A stretch of DNA of 64,000 bases from positions 3,906,001 through 3,970,000 of the forward strand of contig NZ_CP059724.1 in the NCBI RefSeq assembly GCF_022369515.1, read 5' to 3'. Position 1 is the first letter of the stretch, and every line of letters starts with the position of its first letter. Both the position numbers and the translations under genes were made by a program. The notes beneath the pieces were generated by a model, which did not search any database, was not told where the DNA came from, and was given only the letters and a program-made list of their open reading frames with translations. The DNA comes from Paenibacillus sp. 19GGS1-52. Lineage in GTDB: Bacteria; Bacillota; Bacilli; Paenibacillales; Paenibacillaceae. This document shows, piece by piece, positions 17,350 to 25,886 of this stretch.

Positions 17350-18183
17350 TTAAGAACCGAACGCCATCCGGTACTGCTTAGGCGGTAGCCCTTCATTTTG
17401 CTTAAATACCTTTATAAAATAGCTCGCTTGGGTGAAGCCAGCCTGAGTAGCGACTTGGGCAACGGACAGCTCTGTAGAAACAAGCAGAAGTTTAGCCTTG
17501 GCTAACCGACAATCTGTTAAATAACGGTTCGGCGTTTTGCCCATAACTACCCGAAACAGGCGCAGAAAGTGGTAGCTGCTGTAGCCCGACAGCCGAGCCA
17601 TTGTTTCCAGTGTCCAAGGCTTGCTGCACTCTCCGTGAATGATATCTGCTGCACTGCGGATCGAATGTCTGACCTCCAGAGGAACTGAACCGTGAAGCGG
17701 CTCGGAATTTTGTAATAAATTTACCAATATTTCATATAACAGCGCAGATAGCCGAGGTTCACCCCGAGTCTCATAGGAAGCGCTTAGCTGATACATTTCA
17801 TCGAATAAAGACTCCAGACCGCTCCCCAGATCAAAGGTGAAGAAATATCCGCGTGTCCCATCTGCCTCCTCTAGCAAAGGTAAGGGTAGCTCCGTTCCAA
17901 AGTGGACCCACCGCACATCCCAAGGCTGGCTGAGATCAGAGCCATACTGCTGGTGAGCCCCTCTCGGAAAAAGAAATCCGCTCCCGCTCCTCATCGGTAT
18001 CCGTTCTCCTTCATGAAATACATAACCCTCCCCGCCAAACACCAAATGGAGGTTATAACTGCCTAAGAACCCTTCACCCCTTCTCTCCGCATGCTGCGGA
18101 AAATCTGTATAGTGTCCCAGCATTTCTGGATAACATACGTATTTGGTGAACGCCGGTGTCGGCAAATACCATTGAATTCTCAT
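17350..18183 (-). CDS. AraC-family regulator, next to beta-galactosidase
   Basis: A 277-residue regulator with an N-terminal cupin (sugar-sensing) domain (HLVFGGEGYVFHEGERIPM, then GSGFLFPRGAHQQYG) and a C-terminal double helix-turn-helix (about 185-275: MARLSGYSSYHFLRLF and VATQAGFTQASYFIKVFKQ). I start at 18183, where GGGAG precedes the ATG at 9 nt. It is transcribed divergently from the GH42 gene, 148 bp apart, so it most likely activates that gene in response to a galactoside. Confidence 0.88.
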   Translation of the reverse strand: MRIQWYLPTPAFTKYVCYPEMLGHYTDFPQHAERRGEGFLGSYNLHLVFGGEGYVFHEGERIPMRSGSGFLFPRGAHQQYGSDLSQPWDVRWVHFGTELPLPLLEEADGTRGYFFTFDLGSGLESLFDEMYQLSASYETRGEPRLSALLYEILVNLLQNSEPLHGSVPLEVRHSIRSAADIIHGECSKPWTLETMARLSGYSSYHFLRLFRVVMGKTPNRYLTDCRLAKAKLLLVSTELSVAQVATQAGFTQASYFIKVFKQNEGLPPKQYRMAFGS

Positions 18184-18331
18184 CCTAAAACAGCTCCCGA
18201 TTCTGTAGTGAAGCAAGCACGCAAGATAATACTATATTAGCAATATTATGTTATATATAATTATATACTACTGATACTACAATAGATGAGTATAGGAAAT
18301 AAAGCATATTTTTAATACTTTGGAGGTTACT

Positions 18332-20386
18332 ATGAAGAAACCTGTCGCTAAGGAACAATTCGAGCTTGGTGTCTGTTATTACCCGGAGCATTGGCCTGAA
18401 AGCCTGTGGGCGGATGATTACCGCCGCATGGTAGAAATGGGCTTTACAATCATTCGTATGGGCGAGTTCGCCTGGTCTATTTTTGAACCTGAAGAGGGCA
18501 ATTTTCAGTTTGGCTTGTTTGACCGTGCCATCGATCTGGCACATAGTTATGGGCTTAAGGTTGTGCTGGGAACGCCGACGGCTACTCCACCCGCTTGGCT
18601 TACGGAGAAGTATCCTGAAGTGCTGAATGTGACCTATGAAGGTGTAACCCTGCAGCATGGTATGCGCCGCCATTATAACTACAGCAGTCCCAAATACCAC
18701 GAGCTCTGTGCAGCGATTGCGGGTCAGTTGGCAGATCATTATGGCAGTCATTTGGGTGTGGTCGGCTGGCAGATCGATAACGAGCTTAACTGTGAAATCA
18801 GTGAATTCTACTCAGAGAGTGATCACAATGCCTTCAGAAAATGGCTGCAACATAAATATAAGTCACTGGATAAGCTGAACGAAGCCTGGGGTGCCGTATT
18901 CTGGAATCAGAGCTATAGTGACTGGTCACAGGTCTATTTGCCACGGCCAACACCTTCACCCAAACAGCCCAATCCGCATCAGGCCTTGGACGAGAAGCGT
19001 TTTATTTCCGACAACACCATAGCTTTTGCCAAAATACAAGCGGATATCCTCCGCGCCAAAGCCCCCCAGCAATGGGTGACTACGAATGGTTTATTCGGGC
19101 ATCTCGATAGCCATGAGCTGAACGATCAGTTGCTGGATTTCTTCAGCTATGATTCGTATCCGCAATTCTCCAGTATTTACTATGATGCAGCTGAAGTGAA
19201 TCCACTTCGGGATCGCGGCTGGGGCCTCTCATTGTCGGCGGTACGCTCAATCTCCCCTAATTTCTGTATTATGGAACAGCAATCCGGTCCGGGAGGTTGG
19301 GTGAACCGGATGGATATGCCATCACCAAAACCGGGCCAGATGCGTTTATGGACCTATCAATCTATCGCACACGGTGCTGATATGGTGCTCTATTTCCGCT
19401 GGCGAACGGCTACGATGGGGAACGAAATCTATTGGCACGGAATTAATGATTACCATAACCAGCCTAACCGTAGAGTGCGCGAAGCGGCACAGATCGGCCA
19501 AGAGCTAGCAGCATCAGGTCCAGCAATTGTCGGAACAGTTACCCAAGCTAAGGTAGCGATTGTCCGTGATTATGATAACGAGTGGGACGGAGAATACGAT
19601 GTATGGCACGGCCCGTTCATGTGGCAGAGTAACAAGGAATGGTTCAAGGCGCTGCAGCACAGACATATTCCGAATGACGTACTCTATTTACGCAGCAAGA
19701 CTACACTTGAGGAACTTGCACGTTACGAAGTATTAATCTATCCGCATCCAGCTATCCTAGCTGACGAGACAGCCGCTTTATTGGATGCCTATGTCCAGCA
19801 AGGCGGCAAGCTGATCTTTGGTTGCAGAACGGGTTACAAGGATAAACGCGGCCAATGCTATATGCGTCCTTTTCCAGGAGCAGCCCAGTCACTCTGCGGT
19901 ATTACAGTGGAGGAATTTACAATGGTGAAGGGAACACGCCTTCCTACCTTCATAAGCTGGGCAGATAAACCGGAATTGCTTACGGGAGCAGATTCTTTTA
20001 ATGAAATTCTGCAAGTAATAGAAGACTCCGTTGAGGTCATGGGCAGCTATGCCAGTGATTATTATGCTGGCAAACCGGCCGTGACGCGGAACCAACGTGG
20101 CAAAGGCGAAGTTTGGTATTATGGGGCTGTATTCAACGAGGACGCGGCCGTTCAAATCATCAACTACTTGGGACTGCAGTCTCCTGCGGCAGAATGGCTT
20201 GAGCTACCTGCGGACGTAGAGCTGCAAATCCGTGAGAGCGATTCCGCCAGTTATACTTTCTTGCTTAACTACAGTGAAGAACCTGCGACTATCCTGCTTA
20301 AAGAAGAAAAAAGAGATTTGTTGACTGACCAGCTGATATCGGGAACTCATACGCTAGAAGGTTTCGGAGTGTTAGTGTTGTATTGA
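18332..20386 (+). CDS. Beta-galactosidase, glycoside hydrolase family 42
   Basis: A 684-residue cytoplasmic GH42 enzyme, which hydrolyses beta-galactosides, often plant galactan fragments. Visible features: CYYPEHWPESLWADDYRRM at the N-terminus, the acid/base Glu151 in GWQIDNELNCE, the nucleophile Glu315 in CIMEQQSGPGGW, then the class-A-glutamine-amidotransferase-like trimerisation domain (about 390-600) and a small C-terminal beta domain. No signal peptide, so the substrate must be imported. The ATG follows GGAGG at 5-6 nt. A hairpin terminator follows. Control by the divergent AraC gene is likely. Confidence 0.95.
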   Translation: MKKPVAKEQFELGVCYYPEHWPESLWADDYRRMVEMGFTIIRMGEFAWSIFEPEEGNFQFGLFDRAIDLAHSYGLKVVLGTPTATPPAWLTEKYPEVLNVTYEGVTLQHGMRRHYNYSSPKYHELCAAIAGQLADHYGSHLGVVGWQIDNELNCEISEFYSESDHNAFRKWLQHKYKSLDKLNEAWGAVFWNQSYSDWSQVYLPRPTPSPKQPNPHQALDEKRFISDNTIAFAKIQADILRAKAPQQWVTTNGLFGHLDSHELNDQLLDFFSYDSYPQFSSIYYDAAEVNPLRDRGWGLSLSAVRSISPNFCIMEQQSGPGGWVNRMDMPSPKPGQMRLWTYQSIAHGADMVLYFRWRTATMGNEIYWHGINDYHNQPNRRVREAAQIGQELAASGPAIVGTVTQAKVAIVRDYDNEWDGEYDVWHGPFMWQSNKEWFKALQHRHIPNDVLYLRSKTTLEELARYEVLIYPHPAILADETAALLDAYVQQGGKLIFGCRTGYKDKRGQCYMRPFPGAAQSLCGITVEEFTMVKGTRLPTFISWADKPELLTGADSFNEILQVIEDSVEVMGSYASDYYAGKPAVTRNQRGKGEVWYYGAVFNEDAAVQIINYLGLQSPAAEWLELPADVELQIRESDSASYTFLLNYSEEPATILLKEEKRDLLTDQLISGTHTLEGFGVLVLY

Positions 20387-20397
20387 TATATAAAGCA

Positions 20398-20441
20398 GAG
20401 CAAAGAAGCCCTTGTCTATGACGACGAGGGCTTCTTTGCTC
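20398..20441 (+). terminator. Hairpin terminator of the GH42 gene
   Basis: GAGCAAAGAAGCCCTTGTC pairs with GACGAGGGCTTCTTTGCTC with a short loop, 12 bp behind the stop codon. The T-rich strand lies within the second arm rather than after it. Confidence 0.7.
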
Positions 20442-20467
20442 ATCATAACAGTCCAAACCGCTGTGAA

Positions 20468-20496
20468 TTGACAGATATCTAAATTGCTTTTATAGT
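20468..20496 (+). promoter_or_regulatory. Consensus sigma-A promoter of azlC
   Basis: TTGACA (20468-20473), exactly 17 nt, then TATAGT (20491-20496). It leaves a leader of about 70 nt before the azlC start, with no evident riboswitch. Confidence 0.75.
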
Positions 20497-20571
20497 GAAA
20501 ATTACTTCGGTAGTTTACAGTCATACATACATAGCCTATTAAATTTTATATACTAATGAGGTGATACACAA

Positions 20572-21306
20572 GTGAAGCTACAGACCGCTCCATTAGAGTC
20601 ACTCGCGGCCCCAGAAACTGAAGCTAGCTTTATGCAGGGAGTCAAAGATTGCCTTCCTACTTTGCTGGGATATTTAAGCATCGGCTTTGCGGCTGGTGTT
20701 GTCGAGAAAACTGCGGGACTTTCCGTAGCAGAAATTGCGATGATGTCTATCATACTATATGCTGGCTCCGCCCAGTTTATAGCGGCCGGGATGATTGCTG
20801 CCGGAAGTACTGCTACGAGCATTATAATTACTATTCTATTTGTGAATCTGCGGCATCTGCTGCTCAGTGCAGCTTTGTCACCTTATTTTCGTCATTTGAC
20901 TCCCCTGCGCAATATGCTGATCGGTTCACTACTCACCGATGAAACCTTCGGGGTGGCGATCAATGAGAGCGCCAAGAAGCACAAGATCAGTGAACGATGG
21001 ATGCACGGTTTGAATATCACCGCTTATCTCAACTGGTTCATAGCCAATATAGCTGGAGCACTTTTAGGACAGTGGATTTCGAATCCAGAGTCGTTAGGTC
21101 TTGATTTCGCACTGCCGGCAATGTTCATTGGTCTGCTGGTACTTACATTGCTGAGCAGAAGCAAAATCGCTGTTGATATCGTAGTCGCGCTAATAGCTGT
21201 GCTGGTAGCTGTTAGCGTATCTATATTGTGGTCTCCTAGTGTAGGTGTTATTGCTGCTACGGTTGTCGCCGCATCGTTTGGAATGGTGATTGATAAATGG
21301 AAATAA
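20572..21306 (+). CDS. azlC: AzlC-family branched-chain amino acid exporter, large subunit
   Basis: A 244-residue inner-membrane protein of the AzlC family: QGVKDCLPTLLGYLSIGFAAG at the N-terminus, then MMSIILYAGSAQFIAAGMI and NLRHLLLSAALSPY, followed by further hydrophobic segments. With the small subunit AzlD it exports branched-chain amino acids or analogues such as 4-azaleucine. The start is GTG behind GAGGTGAT. Unusually, azlD is not next to it but at 24580, about 3.3 kb downstream on the same strand, with unrelated genes between. Confidence 0.9.
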   Translation: MKLQTAPLESLAAPETEASFMQGVKDCLPTLLGYLSIGFAAGVVEKTAGLSVAEIAMMSIILYAGSAQFIAAGMIAAGSTATSIIITILFVNLRHLLLSAALSPYFRHLTPLRNMLIGSLLTDETFGVAINESAKKHKISERWMHGLNITAYLNWFIANIAGALLGQWISNPESLGLDFALPAMFIGLLVLTLLSRSKIAVDIVVALIAVLVAVSVSILWSPSVGVIAATVVAASFGMVIDKWK

Positions 21307-21476
21307 GCGCGGATATCAACTGATCGGCATTTGACATCATTATCAAGTGTTATTTAAAGCTCCATTTAATAGTCACGGATGCACTTCGCCAATTATGTGG
21401 TGTTGTTCATTAATCTTCATTAGCAGAACAGTTACTTTTTCTTAATATTAAAAAAAATAACATAATATGATTAAGA

Positions 21477-21839
21477 CTATTCTGAATCTGGCCATTGGTC
21501 GCCTTCTCTTCGACACACCCAATCGTAATGCATCCCAGAATCAAAAGGCTCCACTGCCATTTTGACCCCTTCTTTTACGATCTCTAGACCTTCCAAGTTT
21601 ACCTGATCCGTTAAATAAACGAGTACATCATGAATGCCATCCTCTCGAGAGGATTGAGCAATCTGAGCAAAAACCATTTTCTGCTCCTGTGATAATTCAC
21701 CGAGCACCTTGTTTACCAACTGGTCATCCTCCGTTTTAGGCCAACTATCACCCATAATCCATCGGGAGTATATACTCGGATTTCTCTCAACAAGATCATC
21801 AATAAATGCCTTATAAATTTCCAATGATTTTTTATCCAT
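21477..21839 (-). CDS. DUF6547-like small protein
   Basis: 120 residues, MDKKSLEIYKAFIDDLVERN onward, with SIYSRWIMGDSWPKTEDD and a C-terminal MHYDWVCRREGDQWPD. It is soluble and mostly helical. It resembles the DUF6547 family of Firmicute proteins, recalled from sequence rather than searched. No function is known. It lies between azlC and the membrane-nuclease genes and points the opposite way from azlC. Confidence 0.65.
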   Translation of the reverse strand: MDKKSLEIYKAFIDDLVERNPSIYSRWIMGDSWPKTEDDQLVNKVLGELSQEQKMVFAQIAQSSREDGIHDVLVYLTDQVNLEGLEIVKEGVKMAVEPFDSGMHYDWVCRREGDQWPDSE

Positions 21840-22150
21840 TATTATCTATTCACCATCCATCTCAATAAATATCACTTTGATATTAGTTTAGAGGAAAAGA
21901 GTCACTGATACTATCAAAATCATGGCTATTTTCAATCAAAATCTGATATTGCCAAGAAATCAGCAATAATATCCCCTTGATGGTGGCTACTGTTTCGAAT
22001 CGGGATGGACAGGAGCTCCAGCGGCTTCTGTGTCGGTAGAGGTATTCATCTTTGTTTACAACTTTGGGGGAGTCCCACCGCTTAATAAGCAGTACTTATA
22101 ATACATTGGGTAAGTATCATTTACAGTGTTCTGATACGATTGCAAACTAA
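21840..22150. other. Gene-free region, possible remnant
   Basis: No gene with a start codon and ribosome binding site. On the minus strand one frame stays open for about 70 codons (roughly 22105 to 21887, including RSRWSSCPSRFETVATIKG) but lacks a start. It may be a gene remnant or a genome-wide repeat; the window has no second copy. Confidence 0.35.
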
Positions 22151-22186
22151 AAAAATAGAAAAAAGCCGCCCAATAATGAGCGACTT
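22150..22186 (-). terminator. Terminator of the small-membrane-protein/nuclease unit
   Basis: On the minus strand AAGTCGCTC-attatt-GGGCGGCTT (22163-22186, two G-U pairs) is followed by TTTTCTATTTTTTT. It lies just after the stop at 22198. Confidence 0.75.
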
Positions 22187-22197
22187 CAGGTTATGTA

Positions 22198-22446
22198 TTA
22201 TTGTGCGAGTTTACTGTTATACACATCTGCATAATGCGGAATTCCTTTATAAATAAAGAAATAAGCACAAATTATTGCGACAATGCCATATACGATTTTG
22301 AAAGATTGGCCTTTCAGCCTAAAAACAACCCTTAGAATAACCGCCGCAATGATCAGCGGTAAAGCGATGTAGAGCAGTGATGTCTCAATTATCGCCGTTG
22401 AAATCGCGTTCATTGTTTTTTTGAATGTATCGCTAAGAATATCCAT
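22198..22446 (-). CDS. Small membrane protein, unknown
   Basis: 82 residues with two hydrophobic helices (about 20-42, LLYIALPLIIAAVILRVVF, and 52-68, IVYGIVAIICAYFFIYKG) separated by a short basic loop (RLKGQSFK). The ATG at 22446 follows AGGAGG at 5 nt. It is the last gene of a three-gene unit with the next two genes. Function unknown; two-helix proteins beside a membrane nuclease can be partners or effectors, but there is no direct evidence here. Confidence 0.7.
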   Translation of the reverse strand: MDILSDTFKKTMNAISTAIIETSLLYIALPLIIAAVILRVVFRLKGQSFKIVYGIVAIICAYFFIYKGIPHYADVYNSKLAQ

Positions 22447-22491
22447 ATACACCTCCTGCCACTTAATTTCTACAGAAGGAAATAAATCCCT

Positions 22492-22839
22492 TCAACCTAA
22501 AAGAAAAGAATGGCGTCCACTAAGCGTCCGCAGCAAATGCGCTACTCTATCGCAATGTGCATTTGCACTAGATGCTCTTCCTTCCAATTTAAAATTAACA
22601 ATCATTCGAAATTGGTCATCACCAATTGCTTGGACAGTTTCACTATCAGCACCTGGAAAAATTGCTTTCTCTGGTTCTACCGTGAGACTTTTTGCAGCGC
22701 CTATACAAATGCTATAACCCATAGCTTTATTAAAAACAAATGGCTCATTTTTCTGCTTCGCATCCTGAAGATAACCATACATTTTTGAGACAACAACTGA
22801 AATCAAAATAAATTTAAAAATATTTTTTAGAACTTTCAA
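22492..22839 (-). CDS. Membrane-anchored small protein, unknown
   Basis: 115 residues from a TTG start preceded by GGAGGGGG. One N-terminal helix (KNIFKFILISVVVSKMYGYL), a short charged linker and an exported or cytosolic domain beginning SICIGAAKSLTVEPEKAIFP. The pattern of a Cys-containing helix, a P..A.FP segment and strands (FRMIVNFKLEG) resembles small Bacillales domains found after single anchors. A longer ATG start at 22860 is possible but places the ribosome binding site inside the gene. It is the middle gene of the unit. Confidence 0.6.
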   Translation of the reverse strand: MKVLKNIFKFILISVVVSKMYGYLQDAKQKNEPFVFNKAMGYSICIGAAKSLTVEPEKAIFPGADSETVQAIGDDQFRMIVNFKLEGRASSANAHCDRVAHLLRTLSGRHSFLLG

Positions 22840-22887
22840 AAATCCCCCTCCGCAATTCATAGGTTCACAAATATTCCTTAGGATATA

Positions 22888-23619
22888 TCAGCTGACTTTT
22901 ACAGGCTTAATATGTCGGCATTTCGGAAAGCTGCTACATCCATAAAACTGACCTCTAGCACTATTGCGAAGGACGAGCTTGTTACCACACTTCGGGCAAG
23001 TCATTTCATCCACAGGCACTTCTGCGATAACAGCTTTGGGCGTTGGTGCTGAGCCTGGATTCATGGCAAGGATCATTTCAATCAATGTCTCACGATTAAT
23101 GAGCTTCACCCGATTGGACTTCGCCAGTTCATAAGCAGCTGTCGTATAATCACTATTCGATACGACCCAAGCTTCAACAGCACCATAATGCGCAATCGAT
23201 GCCTGTGCCTCCTGTACGGCCTTGATTCCGACATTCTTACTGTATCGTTTGGCTTGAACAACGATCTTCTTCCCATCCTTCTGAAGGATCAGATCCGCGC
23301 CATAATCACCTGCCGCCTTCGTGACTTCAGTCTTATAACCCTGACCTCGGAATAGATACCCTAGATACTGTTCAAACTGGATGCCCTCCATTTTATCGAT
23401 ATCAGAGATACCTGACTTCTTCAGACGCTCCTCATGCTTCATCTTTCGAGAAATCAAGATAGCAATTACAACAGCAACAACGAGAACACACACAATGATT
23501 GATGCCTGGAGCGACTTTGTTAATATATAAGTTACCCCAAGCGAGCCTAATGCCGCAAGACTCATGACACCTTGAATAAATTCCTCTTCCTGCTTCACCT
23601 TACTCTTTCTTCTTGCCAA
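22888..23619 (-). CDS. Membrane-anchored Mrr-like restriction endonuclease with zinc ribbon
   Basis: 243 residues. Two membrane helices (about 18-34 and 38-57) precede a PD-(D/E)xK nuclease domain of the Mrr type (about 75-185). GDYGADLILQKDG holds the catalytic Asp109, and VVQAKRYSKNVG holds the Q122-A-K124 core. A topoisomerase-type zinc ribbon follows, with Cys208, Cys211, Cys228 and Cys234. Mrr domains cut modified or foreign DNA; the zinc ribbon should bind DNA. The start is a TTG after GGAGGGG at 6 nt. It is the first of three genes whose products all carry membrane helices. Could act in defence or in DNA uptake or repair at the membrane. Confidence 0.85.
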   Translation of the reverse strand: MARRKSKVKQEEEFIQGVMSLAALGSLGVTYILTKSLQASIIVCVLVVAVVIAILISRKMKHEERLKKSGISDIDKMEGIQFEQYLGYLFRGQGYKTEVTKAAGDYGADLILQKDGKKIVVQAKRYSKNVGIKAVQEAQASIAHYGAVEAWVVSNSDYTTAAYELAKSNRVKLINRETLIEMILAMNPGSAPTPKAVIAEVPVDEMTCPKCGNKLVLRNSARGQFYGCSSFPKCRHIKPVKVS

Positions 23620-23729
23620 CTGAATCCCCTCCGCTAATATCTTCGTATAGTTCAACATTCGTCATAAAGGAAGGATTTTCCTCTTTTGGTGCCGAACTTT
23701 AGACCTATATAAAGGAGGTGAAATTACCT

Positions 23730-23786
23730 ATGGGTAATCCGTGCGCACAAGCTCACTTTCATTGCCATTATCCTCTAAAAGCATAG
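23730..23786 (+). CDS. Possible 18-residue His/Cys-rich peptide
   Basis: ATG preceded at 9 nt by AAAGGAGGTGA, a near-perfect ribosome binding site, and 19 codons to a TAG. The peptide contains CAQAHFHCH, with two Cys and three His in nine residues. It lies between the divergent nuclease and deaminase genes. It could be a leader peptide or a small metal-binding peptide; it may also be chance. Confidence 0.3.
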   Translation: MGNPCAQAHFHCHYPLKA

Positions 23787-23901
23787 CTATCAGTTTGCTT
23801 TTGCTGCCATTTTCAAAGGAATACTCCTACTCCTCTTAAAACGATAATATTTAAAATGGATACTTTTCTGTTATAGTAGATTTATATAGGAGGTGCTATT
23901 T

Positions 23902-24363
23902 ATGATGAAAAAAGATGAACAATTTATTGAAGTAGCTATTAGATTGGCTTTAAAGGCCAGAGAAGAGGGGAATGAACCATTCGGTGCTATTTTGGTAAAA
24001 AACAACGAAATTGTAATGTATGGAGAAAATAAAATAAATAGTAATTGTGATCCTACACACCATGCTGAAATTGGACTCATACGTACTTTTTGCTCTGAAA
24101 ACAACATTTTTGATCTTAATGAATATACTTTGTATACCAGCTGTGAACCTTGCGTAATGTGTACAGGAGCTATGGTATGGTCTAACTTAGGAAAAATAGT
24201 CTATAGTGTGTCACATGATCAACTAGCAGAAATTGCAGGCAGTAATATAATGATTTCATGTAAAGAAGTTATCGAAAAAAGTCCGCATAAACCGGTCGTA
24301 ATAGAAAAAGTATTAAATGTTGAAGGGCTAAAAGTATTCGAAGGTTACACATTCTCCCATTAA
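23902..24363 (+). CDS. Nucleoside deaminase (CMP/dCMP deaminase fold)
   Basis: 153 residues with the zinc-dependent deaminase motifs HAE (54-56, in THHAEIGLI) and PCVMC (83-87). It belongs to the guanine deaminase/TadA-like branch and should hydrolytically deaminate a purine or pyrimidine base or nucleoside. The substrate is not fixed; the chromosome's TadA would normally lie near dnaX. The ATG at 23902 follows AGGAGGTG. The base composition is noticeably more AT-rich than the flanking azl genes, a hint of transfer. It is divergent from the Mrr-like gene. Confidence 0.85.
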   Translation: MMKKDEQFIEVAIRLALKAREEGNEPFGAILVKNNEIVMYGENKINSNCDPTHHAEIGLIRTFCSENNIFDLNEYTLYTSCEPCVMCTGAMVWSNLGKIVYSVSHDQLAEIAGSNIMISCKEVIEKSPHKPVVIEKVLNVEGLKVFEGYTFSH

Positions 24364-24396
24364 ATACTCATCTACTCTTTAACACTACTAAGTGTG

Positions 24397-24564
24397 ATGT
24401 ATACAGAAGCGTTTCACTTACTAGCCTTCCCCAGTATGCATCCAGGAGAATTATGTGCACTCACTTATAAAATCATACCTCCAAAGTCGATCGGCTCTGT
24501 TCGAGTATCTGATTTAGAGGATGCAAGAAATTTCACAACAACTTCGTTAATGATAGGAAAATAA
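24397..24564 (+). CDS. Short ORF or gene remnant before azlD
   Basis: 55 codons, MYTEAFHLLAFPSMHPGELC onward, ending TTTSLMIGK, whose stop lies just before the azlD ribosome binding site. There is no good ribosome binding site of its own. The composition looks protein-like but I do not recognise it. It may be the tail of a gene broken when the island formed between azlC and azlD. Confidence 0.35.
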   Translation: MYTEAFHLLAFPSMHPGELCALTYKIIPPKSIGSVRVSDLEDARNFTTTSLMIGK

Positions 24565-24579
24565 GGAGTTTTTGATTCT

Positions 24580-24906
24580 ATGAGCATAAGAGCGGATATC
24601 TTCTTCATTATTATCGGTGCAGCCTTGGTAACCTTTATTCCACGGGTTCTACCACTCATGCTGCTGAGCCGAATTACCATCCCCTCATGGGGGATGCGCT
24701 GGCTAAATTTTGTTCCGATTGCTGTCATGTCTGCTTTGATTGCTCAAGAGCTGTTCGTGCAGAATGGAGAGTTTACGTTTCCCTCAAATAATCTGGAGCT
24801 TTTCGCTGCTCTACCCACTTTTTGGGTGGCCATCAAAACACGCAGCCTACTTGGGACCGTAGTTACTGGAATCATTTCGTTAATGATATTGCGCTATTTT
24901 TGGTAA
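24580..24906 (+). CDS. azlD: AzlD-family branched-chain amino acid exporter, small subunit
   Basis: 108 residues with four hydrophobic segments: IFFIIIGAALVTFIPRVLPL, then WLNFVPIAVMSALIAQELF, LFAALPTFWVAIKT and LLGTVVTGIISLMILRYF. The R-V-L-P motif after the first helix is typical of AzlD. It partners AzlC (20572-21306), from which it is separated by an island. An AAGGAG site lies 11 nt upstream. Its 3' end overlaps the convergent hydrolase gene by 27 bp. Confidence 0.88.
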   Translation: MSIRADIFFIIIGAALVTFIPRVLPLMLLSRITIPSWGMRWLNFVPIAVMSALIAQELFVQNGEFTFPSNNLELFAALPTFWVAIKTRSLLGTVVTGIISLMILRYFW

Positions 24907-25821
24907 TTTCAATGCATTCCTTACATAATCACCAATATTCATGATGGCTTGTTGCGCTTCGGGCAGCAGGCCTGCCATGAATTGAAATACACTCCACATG
25001 TTCTCCCAAACTTCCAGTGTGACATCGATCCCTGTATCCCTCGCAATCTCAGCCAATCTTACGGCATCGCTTAATAGCACTTCATGATCCCCCACCTGAA
25101 TGTACATCCCGGGTAATCCTTTCAAATCCATCCGCAACGGTGATAAGAGCACAGGTTGATCCCCTGAGCCATTGCCAACGTAATCCTCTAGAATTCTTAG
25201 ATTCATCTGCAGACTTCCCATAGGATCAAGTTCAGCTCGACTCATGTAGGATTCACCATCCAAATGAACAAGATCGGTATGCGGTGAAAGAAGGAACACA
25301 CCAGCTGGAAGTTTCACTCCTACATCGCGCAGTGAAATCAGCGTCATTAAAGCTAGACTAGCTCCCACAGAATCTCCACCGATTACAATATCTGCTGCAG
25401 AAAATCCGTTTGCTAATAACCAGTAGTACGCACTTAAGCAATCTTCATTAGCAGCTGGATACAGGTGCTCTGGTGCAAGCCGATATTCCAGCGTCAACAC
25501 ACGTACTCCGCAAGCCAACGAGATTCTCGCAGCCAGATCACGATAGAACACACAGGTGCCGGAAACGAAACCTCCACCGTGAAAATAAAGAATGGCTTTG
25601 TTGCGGCTTTCCAACGGAACAGGCTCCTTGGCTCTGACCCACTCTCCGCGAAGCTTCCCGATAACTACACCTTCCGTCTTAACATTTGAGAGTTTCGGCA
25701 GTTTGGAGGCTGCAACGTCCATATCCCTCCGAATTTGATCGATGGGTTTACCCTTATTATTGCTAGTTTGCTGCAAATAAGCTTTAATTGCTTCAAGTTT
25801 CACCACATCTGTTCTCATCAT
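24880..25821 (-). CDS. Alpha/beta hydrolase, HSL/esterase family, without the usual catalytic His
   Basis: 313 residues of the hormone-sensitive-lipase-like fold. The oxyanion loop is YFHGGGF (79-85) and the nucleophile is Ser151 in GGDSVGASLA. GDHEVLLSDA (244-253) supplies the acidic residue. Where the family has GMxHVF, this protein has ENMWSVFQF, so Ser277 replaces the catalytic His. Unless another His substitutes, it would be impaired or inactive as an esterase. Good AGGAGG site before the ATG. It lies 65 bp downstream of a MerR gene on the same strand. Confidence 0.85.
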   Translation of the reverse strand: MMRTDVVKLEAIKAYLQQTSNNKGKPIDQIRRDMDVAASKLPKLSNVKTEGVVIGKLRGEWVRAKEPVPLESRNKAILYFHGGGFVSGTCVFYRDLAARISLACGVRVLTLEYRLAPEHLYPAANEDCLSAYYWLLANGFSAADIVIGGDSVGASLALMTLISLRDVGVKLPAGVFLLSPHTDLVHLDGESYMSRAELDPMGSLQMNLRILEDYVGNGSGDQPVLLSPLRMDLKGLPGMYIQVGDHEVLLSDAVRLAEIARDTGIDVTLEVWENMWSVFQFMAGLLPEAQQAIMNIGDYVRNALKLPKIAQYH

Positions 25822-25886
25822 GGTTATTCCTCCTAAAGGTTTATAGCCTCATTCTAAAACCTGTAGTAAGGTACAGAGTCAAGGGA

